Shown here: positions 16,608-25,175 of the stretch, piece after piece
How the letters are laid out: each line of letters opens with the position of its first letter
Position numbering within the stretch: position 1 is the stretch's first letter
Assembly: GCF_019977275.1 (NCBI RefSeq)
Contig: NZ_AP024650.1
Span: 124,001-188,000 of the forward strand
Direction: 5' to 3'
DNA length: 64,000 nt
Origin: Arthrobacter sp. StoSoilB19
Lineage (GTDB): Bacteria; Actinomycetota; Actinomycetes; Actinomycetales; Micrococcaceae
Notes under the pieces: model-generated
The model's input: the letters and a program-made list of their open reading frames with translations, nothing else
Told to the model about the DNA's origin: nothing
Databases searched by the model: none
Made by a program: the position numbers and the translations under genes

Positions 16608-18158
16608 TTACTGGTTAGCGCTTTCCTGCTGGTCAGCCAGCAGTTGGGGTATCTGGTCCGGCGGAACCGGACGGCTGAAGTAGTAGCCCTGCGCGCTGCG
16701 GCAGCCAAGCCCGCGCAGGATTTCCGCCTGCTCAGCGGTTTCCACGCCTTCCCATACGGCTTCCAGCCCGCACGCCCGTACCAGCTGCAGCACGGCGGCC
16801 ACCAGGGCAGGCTGGCTGGGATCGGTCTCCAGCCCGGTAATCAGCGTTCTGTCCACTTTGACCCGGTCCACGGGCAGCCGGCGGAGGTAGCTGATGGAGG
16901 AGTAGCCGGTGCCAAAATCGTCAATTTCGATGCCCACGCCCAGGCCGCGCAGCCCGCCCAGCGAGTACCGGTCCAGTTCATTGCCCTTGACGATGGCCAC
17001 TTCGGTCAATTCGAGGACCACCTGGTCGGGCCTGACCCCGGTCTCCTGGAGCACGTTCCGCACGTCCTCGATGAACTGCAGGCTCTGCAGGTCCGTGGCG
17101 GAGATATTGACGCGCACGGAAAACGTACTGTCCAGCAGGCATGCGTCGATCCAGGCCCGGAGCTGCCTCACAGCCGTCCTGAGCACCCACAGGCCCAGTT
17201 CCGAGATCAGTCCCGCCTCCTCGGCAAGGGGAATGAACTCGTCCGGCATGATGAAGCCGCGGGTGGGGTGGTTCCAGCGGACCAGTGCCTCCACGCCCTC
17301 GATCCGTCCCGTGGCGAGCTCCACCACGGGCTGGTAGTAAAGCGTCAGCGCGTCATCCTTGATGGCGGCCCGCAGGTCGTCCACCAGCTGGCTGCGGAGC
17401 CGCCGCATCAGCAGCAGGGCCGGCTCGAACCGGTGCAGCCTGTTCTGCCCTTCGGCCTTGGAGGCATACATGGCGACGTCGGCCTCCATCAGCATGTCCT
17501 CCGGGCTGTGGCCTTCACTGCCCACGCTGAGCCCGATGCTGGCACCGCAACGCACGCTGCGGCCGGGCAGTTCGATGGGTTCGGTGAGCGCGGCCAGGAT
17601 GCGGTGCGCCACGATGGCGGCCTGGTCTGCCGACGCCGACGGCATGACGATCGCGAACTCGTCACCACCCAGCCTGGCGACGACGTCCGCCGCGCGGACC
17701 GCGGTCCGGAGCCTTTCGCCCACAGTCACCAGGACCTGGTCGCCGGCCGTGTGTCCCAGGCTGTCATTGATGGATTTGAACGCGTCCAGGTCCATCAGCA
17801 AGATGGCGGGGCCTTCATCCGGCGGCTCGCCGCCGGCCGCGGTGCGGGCTTCGAGGGCGGTGCGCAGCGCTTCGATCAGTGCGGACCGGTTGGCCAGGCC
17901 GGTCAGCGGGTCCTGCATTGCCATCTTCTGCATCTCAAGGTGCGCCTCGTGCAGCAGCTGGGTCCGGACCTGCACCCGCTGCTCAAGCTCCTCGTAGATG
18001 ATCTGCAGGTCCTCGGCCAGGAGATTGGTGCCCATGATGATTGCGTCCAGTTCATCCCGGGCGGGTGAGACCTCGATCCGGGAGCTGAGGTCCCCGGAAG
18101 CCAGCCGGACAATACCTTCCAGCAGCTGCGAAAGCCGGGGATCGTCGTCGGCAAACAT
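16608..18158 (-). CDS. GGDEF-EAL bifunctional c-di-GMP protein
   Basis: This 516-residue protein has an N-terminal HAMP-like and coiled region (1-85), a GGDEF domain (about 90-255) with intact RLGGDEF and an upstream RAAD inhibitory I-site spaced as in canonical cyclases, and an EAL domain (about 265-510) with EGVEALVRW, ELTE, DDFGTGYSS and VKVDR. The usual AEGVET reads WEGVET, keeping the Glu. Both making and breaking of c-di-GMP look possible. No membrane segment is seen. It starts 20 bp after the histidine kinase stop, with GGAGG before the ATG, so the two are probably co-transcribed. Confidence 0.9.
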   Translation of the reverse strand: MFADDDPRLSQLLEGIVRLASGDLSSRIEVSPARDELDAIIMGTNLLAEDLQIIYEELEQRVQVRTQLLHEAHLEMQKMAMQDPLTGLANRSALIEALRTALEARTAAGGEPPDEGPAILLMDLDAFKSINDSLGHTAGDQVLVTVGERLRTAVRAADVVARLGGDEFAIVMPSASADQAAIVAHRILAALTEPIELPGRSVRCGASIGLSVGSEGHSPEDMLMEADVAMYASKAEGQNRLHRFEPALLLMRRLRSQLVDDLRAAIKDDALTLYYQPVVELATGRIEGVEALVRWNHPTRGFIMPDEFIPLAEEAGLISELGLWVLRTAVRQLRAWIDACLLDSTFSVRVNISATDLQSLQFIEDVRNVLQETGVRPDQVVLELTEVAIVKGNELDRYSLGGLRGLGVGIEIDDFGTGYSSISYLRRLPVDRVKVDRTLITGLETDPSQPALVAAVLQLVRACGLEAVWEGVETAEQAEILRGLGCRSAQGYYFSRPVPPDQIPQLLADQQESANQ

Positions 18159-18178
18159 GGCAGGTCCTCCTTCGGCGC

Positions 18179-19840
18179 CTAGTTGGCCTGGACGTGGTCG
18201 GTGCCGAGGGGAAGGCTGACGGTGACAGTGGTCCCGGAGCCCAGGGTGGAGGCGACGTCGATCCGGCCGCCGTGGCGGTCCACGATGTCCTTGGAGATGG
18301 CAAGGCCCAGGCCTGTTCCCGGGATGGCGCCGTTCATCGCGTTGGAGGCGCGGTAGAACCTGGTGAATACGTGGTTGATTTCATCGCTCGAGATGCCGAT
18401 GCCGGTGTCGGCGATGCGCACGGTGGCCCATTTGGAGCCGTCCGCGGCGGCATGGGACTCGCTGCCCACCTCGATCCGTCCACCACTGGGCGTGAACTTG
18501 ATGGCATTGGACACCAGGTTGGTGAAGACCTGTTGCAGCTGCACTTCGTCCGCGAGTATCTCCGGATCCTCCGGAACGGGGTCCACGTCGATGGTGACGT
18601 TCTGCAGCGTGGCCAGCGGACGGAGCGCCGCGGCCACCAGATCCAGGGTCTGACCCAGCCGCACGGGTGCCAGCTGCATCGCGGCGTTGTCCAGCCCGCC
18701 GCGGGAGACGCTGAGCATGTCCTCGATGAGGGTGCGGAGGCGTTCGGTGTTGCGGACCACGATGTCCAGCATCTGGTGGACCTCCCGGGACACCGGATGC
18801 TCGGTGCTTTCCTGGATCATGTCCAGGTACGCCATGATCGAGGTCAGCGGCGTCCGCAGCTCGTGGTTCACCGTTGCCAGGAAGTCAGTCTTGGCCTTGT
18901 CGAGTTCCCTCAGCTGCTTGACCACCTGCTGCTGGCTGCTGATCAGGTGGCTTTGGATGAGGCCGTAGGCGGCGTTGCCGGCCACGTGCTGGATCAGCCC
19001 CAGTTCAGCGCTGGACCAGGTCCGGGGCCGGTCCATCATGGCGATCCAGATGATGCCCAGGGAGGAATTTCCTTCGCCGATGGGCACCGCCAGGGTTGAG
19101 GCGGCTCCAGCGATGGCGGGACCGGGGCCGGGCCTCGCCTCGCTGCGGGCGGCCGGTTCGTTTCCGTCGGCGGAGAGCGTCTCGGTCCCGGCCCAGAGCA
19201 TGTCCGCCGTGGCACGGGCGTCTTCCTCGCGTGGAAGGGCGTCAGCGGGCAGCTCCGCGAGGCCCCGCCTGTGCCACCCGGCCGTGATGACGGGGACGCG
19301 GTGATCCTCGAAGGTTGCCAGGACAACGTGGTCGGCCTTGAAGGTGCGGCCGAATCCCGCGACGACGTGGTTGGCGATTTCCTGGGGGTCGTTGGTGGCG
19401 CGCACCGCGGCAGAGACTTCACGCAACTGCTCCCGGAGCGCTTCGGCTTCCTGCCTGGAGGCGCGGCGGCGGGATACCTGGTCGATGAGGACGGACGCGC
19501 GGTGCACCAGCTCCTGGGGTGCAGGCGGCTTGGTGATGCAGTCGTGGACACCTGGCGGGTTGGCAGCTGCGATCTCCGCGGGGCTGTCCAGGTCCACCAT
19601 CACCAGGACCGGGGCGGCGGACGTGGTGGTGGACAGGACGCCGGAGAGGAAGGCATCGGCGACGACGACTGACGGTTCACCGCCGTCCAGCACCGCGGCG
19701 AGGCTGCCGGCGTCGGTGGCTTCGAGGACGGTGTATCCGGCGTCGCGCAGCGCCTGGGCGTTACGGGCCCTCCGGCCTGCGTCGGGATCGGCCACGACGG
19801 CCGTGCGGGGCAGGCGCGCGTCACTCGGGACAGCCGTCAC
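18179..19840 (-). CDS. Sensor histidine kinase, REC-GAF-HisKA-HATPase
   Basis: This soluble kinase has 553 residues. An N-terminal receiver-like domain (about 14-120) has the phosphorylatable Asp in VVADAF and the conserved Lys in ITKPP. A GAF domain follows (about 140-295), then HisKA with NHELRTPLT near residue 335 and an HATPase domain with NLVSNAIKF, ADTGIGIS and GTGLGLAIS. It starts with GTG after a GGGAG site. No separate response regulator adjoins it; the next gene is the GGDEF-EAL protein, a plausible output partner for an intracellular signal sensed by GAF. Confidence 0.9.
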   Translation of the reverse strand: MTAVPSDARLPRTAVVADPDAGRRARNAQALRDAGYTVLEATDAGSLAAVLDGGEPSVVVADAFLSGVLSTTTSAAPVLVMVDLDSPAEIAAANPPGVHDCITKPPAPQELVHRASVLIDQVSRRRASRQEAEALREQLREVSAAVRATNDPQEIANHVVAGFGRTFKADHVVLATFEDHRVPVITAGWHRRGLAELPADALPREEDARATADMLWAGTETLSADGNEPAARSEARPGPGPAIAGAASTLAVPIGEGNSSLGIIWIAMMDRPRTWSSAELGLIQHVAGNAAYGLIQSHLISSQQQVVKQLRELDKAKTDFLATVNHELRTPLTSIMAYLDMIQESTEHPVSREVHQMLDIVVRNTERLRTLIEDMLSVSRGGLDNAAMQLAPVRLGQTLDLVAAALRPLATLQNVTIDVDPVPEDPEILADEVQLQQVFTNLVSNAIKFTPSGGRIEVGSESHAAADGSKWATVRIADTGIGISSDEINHVFTRFYRASNAMNGAIPGTGLGLAISKDIVDRHGGRIDVASTLGSGTTVTVSLPLGTDHVQAN

Positions 19841-20007
19841 AGTGCTCCCTTCCCTCCCAGTTGACTACATTCTAGGGGGATGCGGGCGAAGCGGGTCCAC
19901 GGCGTGCGCACCCTTACCCCCGCTTTCCGCGCTGCCAGGGAGTTGTGGCACGCCGTAATGTTGCCGAAGGTCCGCCACCGGGACGGGCAGGACCATATAT
20001 TTGAGCC

Positions 20008-20829
20008 GTGTCTCCAACAAAGTCGCCACGGTCCACCTGGCAGAAGTACCTGATGATCCCCAAGCTCATCAGGCTCTCACGCAGCGCCCCCAAGGACCGG
20101 CATAAGGCGTGGGACCGGTACTGGGCCGGCATTACTTCCACCGGTCCGGGCGGCGAGGTCCTCTGGGACTCGGGGAGCAACCATGAGTTCCAGGGCTACC
20201 AGGACAGCCTCCTTCGTAACCTGGACCCTGCGCTTCCCGTTGTGGACACCGGCTGTGGGCACGGCAGCTTCACCCGCGCGCTCGCCGGGATCTTTCCACG
20301 GGTCATCGGCGTGGATGTCTCACCCCATGCTGTTGCCCGGGCGCGGGCGGAGTCCGCAGGAATCGGAAACGCCGCCTTTGAAGCCAGGGACATGACGGCG
20401 GAGGGTGCTGCCGGGCAACTGGCGGAGTCCTTCCAGTTGGGCCCTGACGGCGCCAACGTCTTTATCCGCGGCGTGCTGCATGTCCTCGATGCGGCCCACC
20501 AAACGGCGATGGTCGACAACCTGCGGATCCTGGTGGGCGGCCGCGGGACGGTCTTCATGGCGGAAACCAACTTCCAGGGAAACCCGCTGGAGTACGTCAC
20601 CCATCTTGGGGCAAGCACGCATGGCATTCCGGCGCCGTTGGAGCTGGCCATCCGCGGGCTTCCCATGCCGGGGCACTTCGGGCCGGAAGAGCGCGAACGT
20701 GCGTTCCCGGCGTCGGACTGGGAACTCCTTGAGGATGGCCATGTGGCCATCGAAACCAACCCGGTGACCGGCGTGCCGGGCCAGGACAGGGTGCCCGGGT
20801 ATTACGCGGTGGTCCGCCCCCGCCGGTAG
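20008..20829 (+). CDS. SAM-dependent class I methyltransferase
   Basis: This 273-residue protein has a typical Rossmann methyltransferase core: motif I VDTGCGHGSF near residue 76, an acidic strand end VIGVDVS near 98 and a motif IV-like segment ANVFIRGVLHVLD near 145. The substrate is not evident. The GTG at 20008 is a good start. It is divergent from the histidine kinase (167-bp gap). A weak stem may follow the stop, but no clear terminator is visible. Confidence 0.8.
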   Translation: MSPTKSPRSTWQKYLMIPKLIRLSRSAPKDRHKAWDRYWAGITSTGPGGEVLWDSGSNHEFQGYQDSLLRNLDPALPVVDTGCGHGSFTRALAGIFPRVIGVDVSPHAVARARAESAGIGNAAFEARDMTAEGAAGQLAESFQLGPDGANVFIRGVLHVLDAAHQTAMVDNLRILVGGRGTVFMAETNFQGNPLEYVTHLGASTHGIPAPLELAIRGLPMPGHFGPEERERAFPASDWELLEDGHVAIETNPVTGVPGQDRVPGYYAVVRPRR

Positions 20830-20941
20830 CCCTGGCAACGGGGTGTTCGAACTGTTCCGCAGACTTCACGCATATCCCCGCAGTCCGGCCGCAGGCTGCC
20901 TTCCATCCCCTTGACAGGGGCCGGATCCGGAGGCTCCATGG

Positions 20942-20953
20942 TAAGTAGACTTA
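20942..20953. promoter_or_regulatory. Palindrome of the shared TAAGYNNRCTKA motif, copy B
   Basis: TAAGTAGACTTA lies within a perfect GTAAGT-AG-ACTTAC inverted repeat (20941-20954). It is 31 bp upstream of a 20-codon reading frame with a good ribosome site and 184 bp upstream of the 147-aa gene. It matches copies at 14996 and 25053. Confidence 0.55.
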
Positions 20954-20984
20954 CTAGTTAGCTGGGGATGGAGGGAAGACTGCC

Positions 20985-21047
20985 ATGGCAGGAGATAAAG
21001 GCAACCGGATCCGCGATGCGGATGCTGCGGACCGCGAAGACGCCTAA
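20985..21047 (+). CDS. Candidate microprotein, 20 aa
   Basis: A 20-codon frame encodes a highly charged peptide (start MAGDKGNRIRD, end DREDA, stop TAA). A purine-rich ribosome site (GGATGGAGGGAAG) precedes the ATG, and the palindromic motif lies 31 bp upstream of it. It could be a real stress microprotein or a leader peptide for the gene at 21138. The remaining parts of the 308-bp gap 20830-21137 show nothing else. No family is recognised. Confidence 0.4.
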   Translation: MAGDKGNRIRDADAADREDA

Positions 21048-21137
21048 GCCGCACCCGCGCCACCCCGTTCGGCCGCCACCGGATCACCCTCCGGCGCCGC
21101 CACCCCGACCGCCGGCGCAAGACCTACAGGAACCATC

Positions 21138-21581
21138 ATGAGCAACTTCATTCCATCCGGCGCCCTGCGCCGGATGCTCCTTCCCCCCACCTACGGGCGG
21201 CACGTCACCTCCGCCACGGAGTTCACCATCCTCTCAGTGGAGGTTTGGGCATCCGGCCTGGTGGTCAACATCCACCTTCCCTCGGATGACGCGGCTGAAC
21301 CGCACCTCATCGTGGAGGACCACTTCGGCACGGAATACACCCTGCAGGAATCGGCCACCGTCGGTTCCCGCAACCTGCAGGTGTTTACCCCGTCGGTGCC
21401 GCCCGGCACCAGGAGCCTGACCATCAGGTCGGCGGACGACGGCGGTGCCCGGCCGGTGGTGACCTTCGCGGTTCCGTTGATGGCCGTGCCCGAACCACAG
21501 CCGGAGCCCCGGGAAGCCGGCGGCAGCCCGGCCACCGCCGCCGACGAGTCCTACCAGCCCGATCTCCGCCGCCCCGCCTGA
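21138..21581 (+). CDS. Hypothetical protein, 147 aa
   Basis: No family is recognised. Residues about 15-115 look like a compact beta-sandwich (alternating hydrophobic strands such as SGLVVNIHLP, EPHLIVEDHFGTEYTL, RSLTIRSADD), followed by a Pro/Glu-rich tail. There is no signal peptide and no membrane helix. It sits between a candidate microprotein and an SDR gene, all on the plus strand, with a ribosome site (AGGAACC) before ATG. Context suggests a stress-associated unit. Confidence 0.65.
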   Translation: MSNFIPSGALRRMLLPPTYGRHVTSATEFTILSVEVWASGLVVNIHLPSDDAAEPHLIVEDHFGTEYTLQESATVGSRNLQVFTPSVPPGTRSLTIRSADDGGARPVVTFAVPLMAVPEPQPEPREAGGSPATAADESYQPDLRRPA

Positions 21582-21589
21582 CGCAGAGC

Positions 21590-21623
21590 CGCCCTGACAA
21601 GACCCGCCCTGACAAGACCCGCC
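21590..21623. repeat. Short tandem repeat, 15-bp unit
   Basis: CGCCCTGACAAGACC occurs twice in tandem (21590-21604, 21605-21619), and a third copy begins with CGCC before diverging. It lies in the 64-bp gap between the 147-aa gene and the SDR. It is probably slippage-derived; no function is evident. Confidence 0.75.
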
Positions 21624-21645
21624 AGACCTGACGAAAGGCCCCGCC

Positions 21646-22455
21646 ATGCCGGATACCAGCAACTTCACGCCCACCACTGCCATCGTCACCGCTTCAGACT
21701 CAGGAATCGGCAAGGCCACCGCCGTGGCGCTCGCCCGCGCCGGCATGGACGTGGGTGTCACCTGGCATTCGGATAAGGCAGGCGCCGAGGGTACCGCCGA
21801 AGAAATCCGCGGCTTGGGGCGCAAGGCCGTGGTCCGGCAGCTGGACACCACCGAGCTCCACGCCGCTGCCGGCGTGATCGATGAACTCGCCGGGGAGCTG
21901 GGCGGCCTGGATGTCTTCGTGAACAATGCCGGGACGGGTGCGAGCACAAAGTTCCTGGACATGGGGATCGATGACTGGATGAGGATCCTGGACACGAACC
22001 TCAACGGCGCATTCGTGTGCCTGCAGGCGGCAGCAAGGCGCATGGTCAAGGCCGGGAAGGGCGGCCGGCTGGTGGCGGTGTCCAGCGTGCACGAGTTCCA
22101 GCCGCGCGTCGGATCGTCCGCCTATGATGCGTCCAAGCACGGCCTGGGCGGCCTGATGAAGACGCTCGCCCTGGAGCTGGGCCAGTACGGCATCACCGCC
22201 AACACGGTGGCGCCGGGGGAGATTGCCACGCCAATGACGGGGCAGGAGGACCAGGACCCGACGACGACGAAGCGCCCCGGGGTGCCGCTGGGCCGGCCCG
22301 GGCATGCCCGGGAGATCGCCGACGTCATCGCCTTCCTCGCCTCGCCTGCCTCCAGCTACGTGACCGGTGCGGCGTGGGTGGTCGACGGCGGGATGCTCCA
22401 GATGGGTCCGCAGGCGGGATCGCACATCACCAGCAACGACTGGCGCGAAGCGTAG
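21646..22455 (+). CDS. SDR-family oxidoreductase
   Basis: This 269-residue classical SDR has cofactor motif TASDSGIGK (the usual TG is TA, a variant found in some SDRs), NNAG near residue 90, catalytic Ser in VSSVHEF, YDASK near residue 162 and the C-terminal YVTGAAWVVDGGM dimer signature. The substrate is unknown; the C-terminal motif is common in glucose-dehydrogenase-like members. It is preceded by a 15-bp tandem repeat and GAAAGG. It lies in a run of stress-type genes. Confidence 0.87.
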   Translation: MPDTSNFTPTTAIVTASDSGIGKATAVALARAGMDVGVTWHSDKAGAEGTAEEIRGLGRKAVVRQLDTTELHAAAGVIDELAGELGGLDVFVNNAGTGASTKFLDMGIDDWMRILDTNLNGAFVCLQAAARRMVKAGKGGRLVAVSSVHEFQPRVGSSAYDASKHGLGGLMKTLALELGQYGITANTVAPGEIATPMTGQEDQDPTTTKRPGVPLGRPGHAREIADVIAFLASPASSYVTGAAWVVDGGMLQMGPQAGSHITSNDWREA

Positions 22456-22563
22456 GCCCCTTGTGCCTTTCGCTGGCTGTTCTCCTGACCGTGGGGCAGT
22501 CACAGAGTCCATATCGCGGATCTGGCAAGCGCTTTCCGGTGGCTTGCTGGCATGATGGAGCGC

Positions 22564-23688
22564 ATGCGCATTCTTATCGCTCCGGACAAGTTCAAGGGGT
22601 CCCTGACGGCGGCCGAGGCTGCCGCTGCCATCGCGGAAGGCGCCTTGCGGGTGTATCCGGACGCCGTCGTCACGCAGTTCCCCATCGCCGACGGTGGCGA
22701 GGGCACCCTTGAGGCGGCCGTGGCCGCAGGCTACGAAGAGCGGCTGAACGCCGTGGTGGGGCCCATCCTTGCCCCGCTGGGCGCTGCCTGGGCCATCCAC
22801 AAGGCCGGGGAAGGCAAGGTTACGGCAGTGATCGAAACGGCCCAGGCCTCCGGTTTGGCGGACATGGAACCAACGCCCGCCAACGCCCTGCGTGCCCACA
22901 GCTATGGCTGCGGCCAGCTCATTGCTGCCGCTCTGGATGCGGGCGCCACCGAGATCGTCCTGGGCCTGGGCGGCTCGGCCATGACCGACGGCGGCAGCGG
23001 CGCCCTGCGCGCCCTCGGCCTGAAGCCCCTGGACGGCGCGGGGAACGTGGTGCCCCTGGGTGGCGGTTCCCTGGCGGACATCGTCGCCCTGGACACCACC
23101 GGGCTGGACCCGCGGCTGTCTGCAACCACGTTCCGCATCGCCGTCGACGTCCGCAACCCGCTGTACGGGCCGTCCGGTGCCGCGCACGTTTTCGGCCCCC
23201 AAAAGGGCGCGGACCAGGACAGCGTGGAAATGCTCGACGCCGGGCTGCGCAACTGGGCGTCAGTGCTGCGGGAAGCAACGGGCCGGGACGTGAACGTCCC
23301 AGGCGCCGGCGCCGCCGGCGGCTTCCCGGCGTCGTTCCTTGCCTTCACCGACGCCACGCTGGAAGGCGGCTTCGCACTGGTGGCCGGACTGACCGGCCTG
23401 GCCGCGCAGCTGGACCAGGCAGACCTGGTGATCACCGGTGAGGGATCCATGGATTCCCAGTCACTCACCGGCAAGGCGCCGATCGCGCTCGCGGACGCAG
23501 CCCGGGAACGCGGAATTCCCGTCATCGTGGTGGCCGGCAGGATCCTGGTGACCCTTGAGGACCTTGCCGGGCACGGCGTGGTTTCCGCGGCGCAGCTGCT
23601 GGACGTCGCATCCAGCCCACAGGACGCTGTGGCGAACGCCGGCAAGTACCTGGCCTGGGCAACAAGCCAGGTACTCGAAGGGGCCTAG
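22564..23688 (+). CDS. Glycerate kinase (first of two)
   Basis: This 374-residue enzyme of the GarK/GlxK family phosphorylates D-glycerate to 2-phosphoglycerate. Visible signatures are the N-terminal LIAPDKFKGSLTA, ADGGEGTL near 43, LGLGGSAMTDGG near 140, FGPQKGA and VITGEGSMD near 290. ATG 22564 is chosen because GGAG lies just before it; upstream ATGs at 22552 and 22555 are in frame but less well placed. A second, divergent copy occurs at 41791-42936 in the tartrate locus. Confidence 0.92.
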   Translation: MRILIAPDKFKGSLTAAEAAAAIAEGALRVYPDAVVTQFPIADGGEGTLEAAVAAGYEERLNAVVGPILAPLGAAWAIHKAGEGKVTAVIETAQASGLADMEPTPANALRAHSYGCGQLIAAALDAGATEIVLGLGGSAMTDGGSGALRALGLKPLDGAGNVVPLGGGSLADIVALDTTGLDPRLSATTFRIAVDVRNPLYGPSGAAHVFGPQKGADQDSVEMLDAGLRNWASVLREATGRDVNVPGAGAAGGFPASFLAFTDATLEGGFALVAGLTGLAAQLDQADLVITGEGSMDSQSLTGKAPIALADAARERGIPVIVVAGRILVTLEDLAGHGVVSAAQLLDVASSPQDAVANAGKYLAWATSQVLEGA

Positions 23689-23768
23689 CCCACGGCCACT
23701 TGGGTGGGGCTGGTTGGATTGCCGGCTGGATTGGGCCGGGTGTTGGATCGGCCAGGTGGGCCGGGCCT

Positions 23769-24431
23769 TCAGGTCCCGGTCTCGTAGTGGGGTTCGGCAA
23801 CGGGCTTCGATTCCGGGGACCCCTTCTCCCGGAGGTAGACCGACGCGCCCACCAGGACCGCGACGGCCAGGAACTCGCTTTGCCAGTTTTGGAAGGACTC
23901 AAACCAGAAGCGGCTGGTGCCCAGGTACTGCAGGTACGTGATGGCGGGCTGGCCATGGCTTTGCTGGTCCTGGTTGTACTCGTCCACACCGCCGGCGGCG
24001 TGCAGGAAGAACGAGCCAAGGAACAGGGAGAACAGCAGGATCGACAGTGAATGCTCGTACACCTTGAGCACCACTCCGCCCCGCCGCACCGGCCAGGGCG
24101 TGGCCTTCCGCAGGGCCGCCTGGCGGGGATCTTCATCCTGCGGCGCCTCCTTGCCCATTGGCTTGGATTCGGATGAGCCTTTCTGGAACAGGAACACGGT
24201 GAGGACCACGTACATGGCCATCTGCAGGAACTCCGATTCCCAGTTCTCGAAGGTGGCCTCGACGAAGGCGCCCGTGCCCAGGAACTCCAGGACCGAGACG
24301 GCGGGCTCCCCGTGGGCCTGCTGGTCTTCACTGTAGGAAGCGGCTCCGGAGAGGATCATGCCCACGAAGAACGCCAGGAAGCAGCTCAGGTTGGCCAGCA
24401 GCAGGCCATGTTCCCTTGCCCATTTGCGCAT
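23769..24431 (-). CDS. DUF6766-family membrane protein with internal duplication
   Basis: This 220-residue protein consists of two similar halves. Each has a membrane helix, then a conserved soluble motif (EDQQAHGEPAVSVLEFLGTG and QDQQSHGQPAITYLQYLGTS), then FENWESEF or FQNWQSEF, a second helix and the tail SSESKP or SPESKP. Four membrane segments in total are expected. Function is unknown. It starts 3 bp after the DUF6328 gene, so the two form an operon. Confidence 0.82.
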   Translation of the reverse strand: MRKWAREHGLLLANLSCFLAFFVGMILSGAASYSEDQQAHGEPAVSVLEFLGTGAFVEATFENWESEFLQMAMYVVLTVFLFQKGSSESKPMGKEAPQDEDPRQAALRKATPWPVRRGGVVLKVYEHSLSILLFSLFLGSFFLHAAGGVDEYNQDQQSHGQPAITYLQYLGTSRFWFESFQNWQSEFLAVAVLVGASVYLREKGSPESKPVAEPHYETGT

Positions 24432-24434
24432 GTC

Positions 24435-24956
24435 TTACTCCTTGTCCGATGGTGGCGGGAGGATCCTGCCTGTAGCCCGCTTGTTCAGGCGGAGCGGAAC
24501 GAAAACCAGCATGATCACCATGACGCCCAGGAGTGCACCCCCGGCCGTGACGCCGGCAGACCGCCCGGCGGCAACATCGAACACCAGGGCGGCTGTTCCG
24601 GCGCTCAGCAGGGCGATGCCGCCCAGTGCGATCTTGGTGATGCTGTCGGCGCTGGAGACCAGTGTTTCCTTGAGCCGCTTGCGGAAAAGCCGGCGGTGCA
24701 CACTGACCGGGAGGAGGATGAAGGCCGTGGTGAGCGCGGCGATGACGACGTTGACGAGATACAGGCCAACCTCCCAGCCGTCCAGCTTTTCGAACCGCTG
24801 CTGGAACGGCAGCGTCAGCAGGAAGCCGGCCAGGATCTGCACCCCGGTCTGAAGTACGCGGAGCTCCTGCAGGAGTTCCGCCCAGTTGCGGTCAAGCTGC
24901 TCCTCGCGGGTTTCATTGCGTCCCGTCCGGCCCGTGTAGTCCTCAACCTCAGACAT
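24435..24956 (-). CDS. DUF6328-family membrane protein
   Basis: This 173-residue integral membrane protein has a cytoplasmic leader containing ELLQELRVLQTGVQILAGFLL (family-typical), then about four membrane helices. There are no catalytic motifs. Function is unknown. It leads the operon with DUF6766 and diverges from a stress-type SDR; the palindrome at 25053 lies 97 bp upstream of its start. Confidence 0.82.
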   Translation of the reverse strand: MSEVEDYTGRTGRNETREEQLDRNWAELLQELRVLQTGVQILAGFLLTLPFQQRFEKLDGWEVGLYLVNVVIAALTTAFILLPVSVHRRLFRKRLKETLVSSADSITKIALGGIALLSAGTAALVFDVAAGRSAGVTAGGALLGVMVIMLVFVPLRLNKRATGRILPPPSDKE

Positions 24957-25052
24957 CGGCCCTCCTTCCTCTCCGGCCGCGGCCCAGGCTTTCTTTCTAC
25001 TCCTCCCGTACCCAGAAACAAGGCAGGCCGTTGCGCGTGCTCCTACATTTGA

Positions 25053-25064
25053 TAAGTTTACTGA
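25053..25064. promoter_or_regulatory. Palindrome of the shared TAAGYNNRCTKA motif, copy C
   Basis: TAAGTTTACTGA lies in an AT-rich stretch between the divergent DUF6328 and SDR genes. It aligns with copies at 14996 (reverse orientation) and 20942. It could be an operator or part of an alternative-sigma promoter serving either gene. Confidence 0.5.
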
Positions 25065-25175
25065 TTATTAGTCTTGGGCGGTGGACTTGGTCCTCCGCCC
25101 GGGATAGCTTCGAAGGGCCGGAGCACGGCGGGCCCTTCGCACCGACACAGGTCAACCGACACAGGCAGGCGGACT

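Noticed and set aside
23689..23768. G/T-rich stretch with repeated TTGGAT/GGCTGG-like words after the first glycerate kinase
   Set aside because: Irregular and without a clean repeat unit or stem; not strong enough to call a terminator or repeat.
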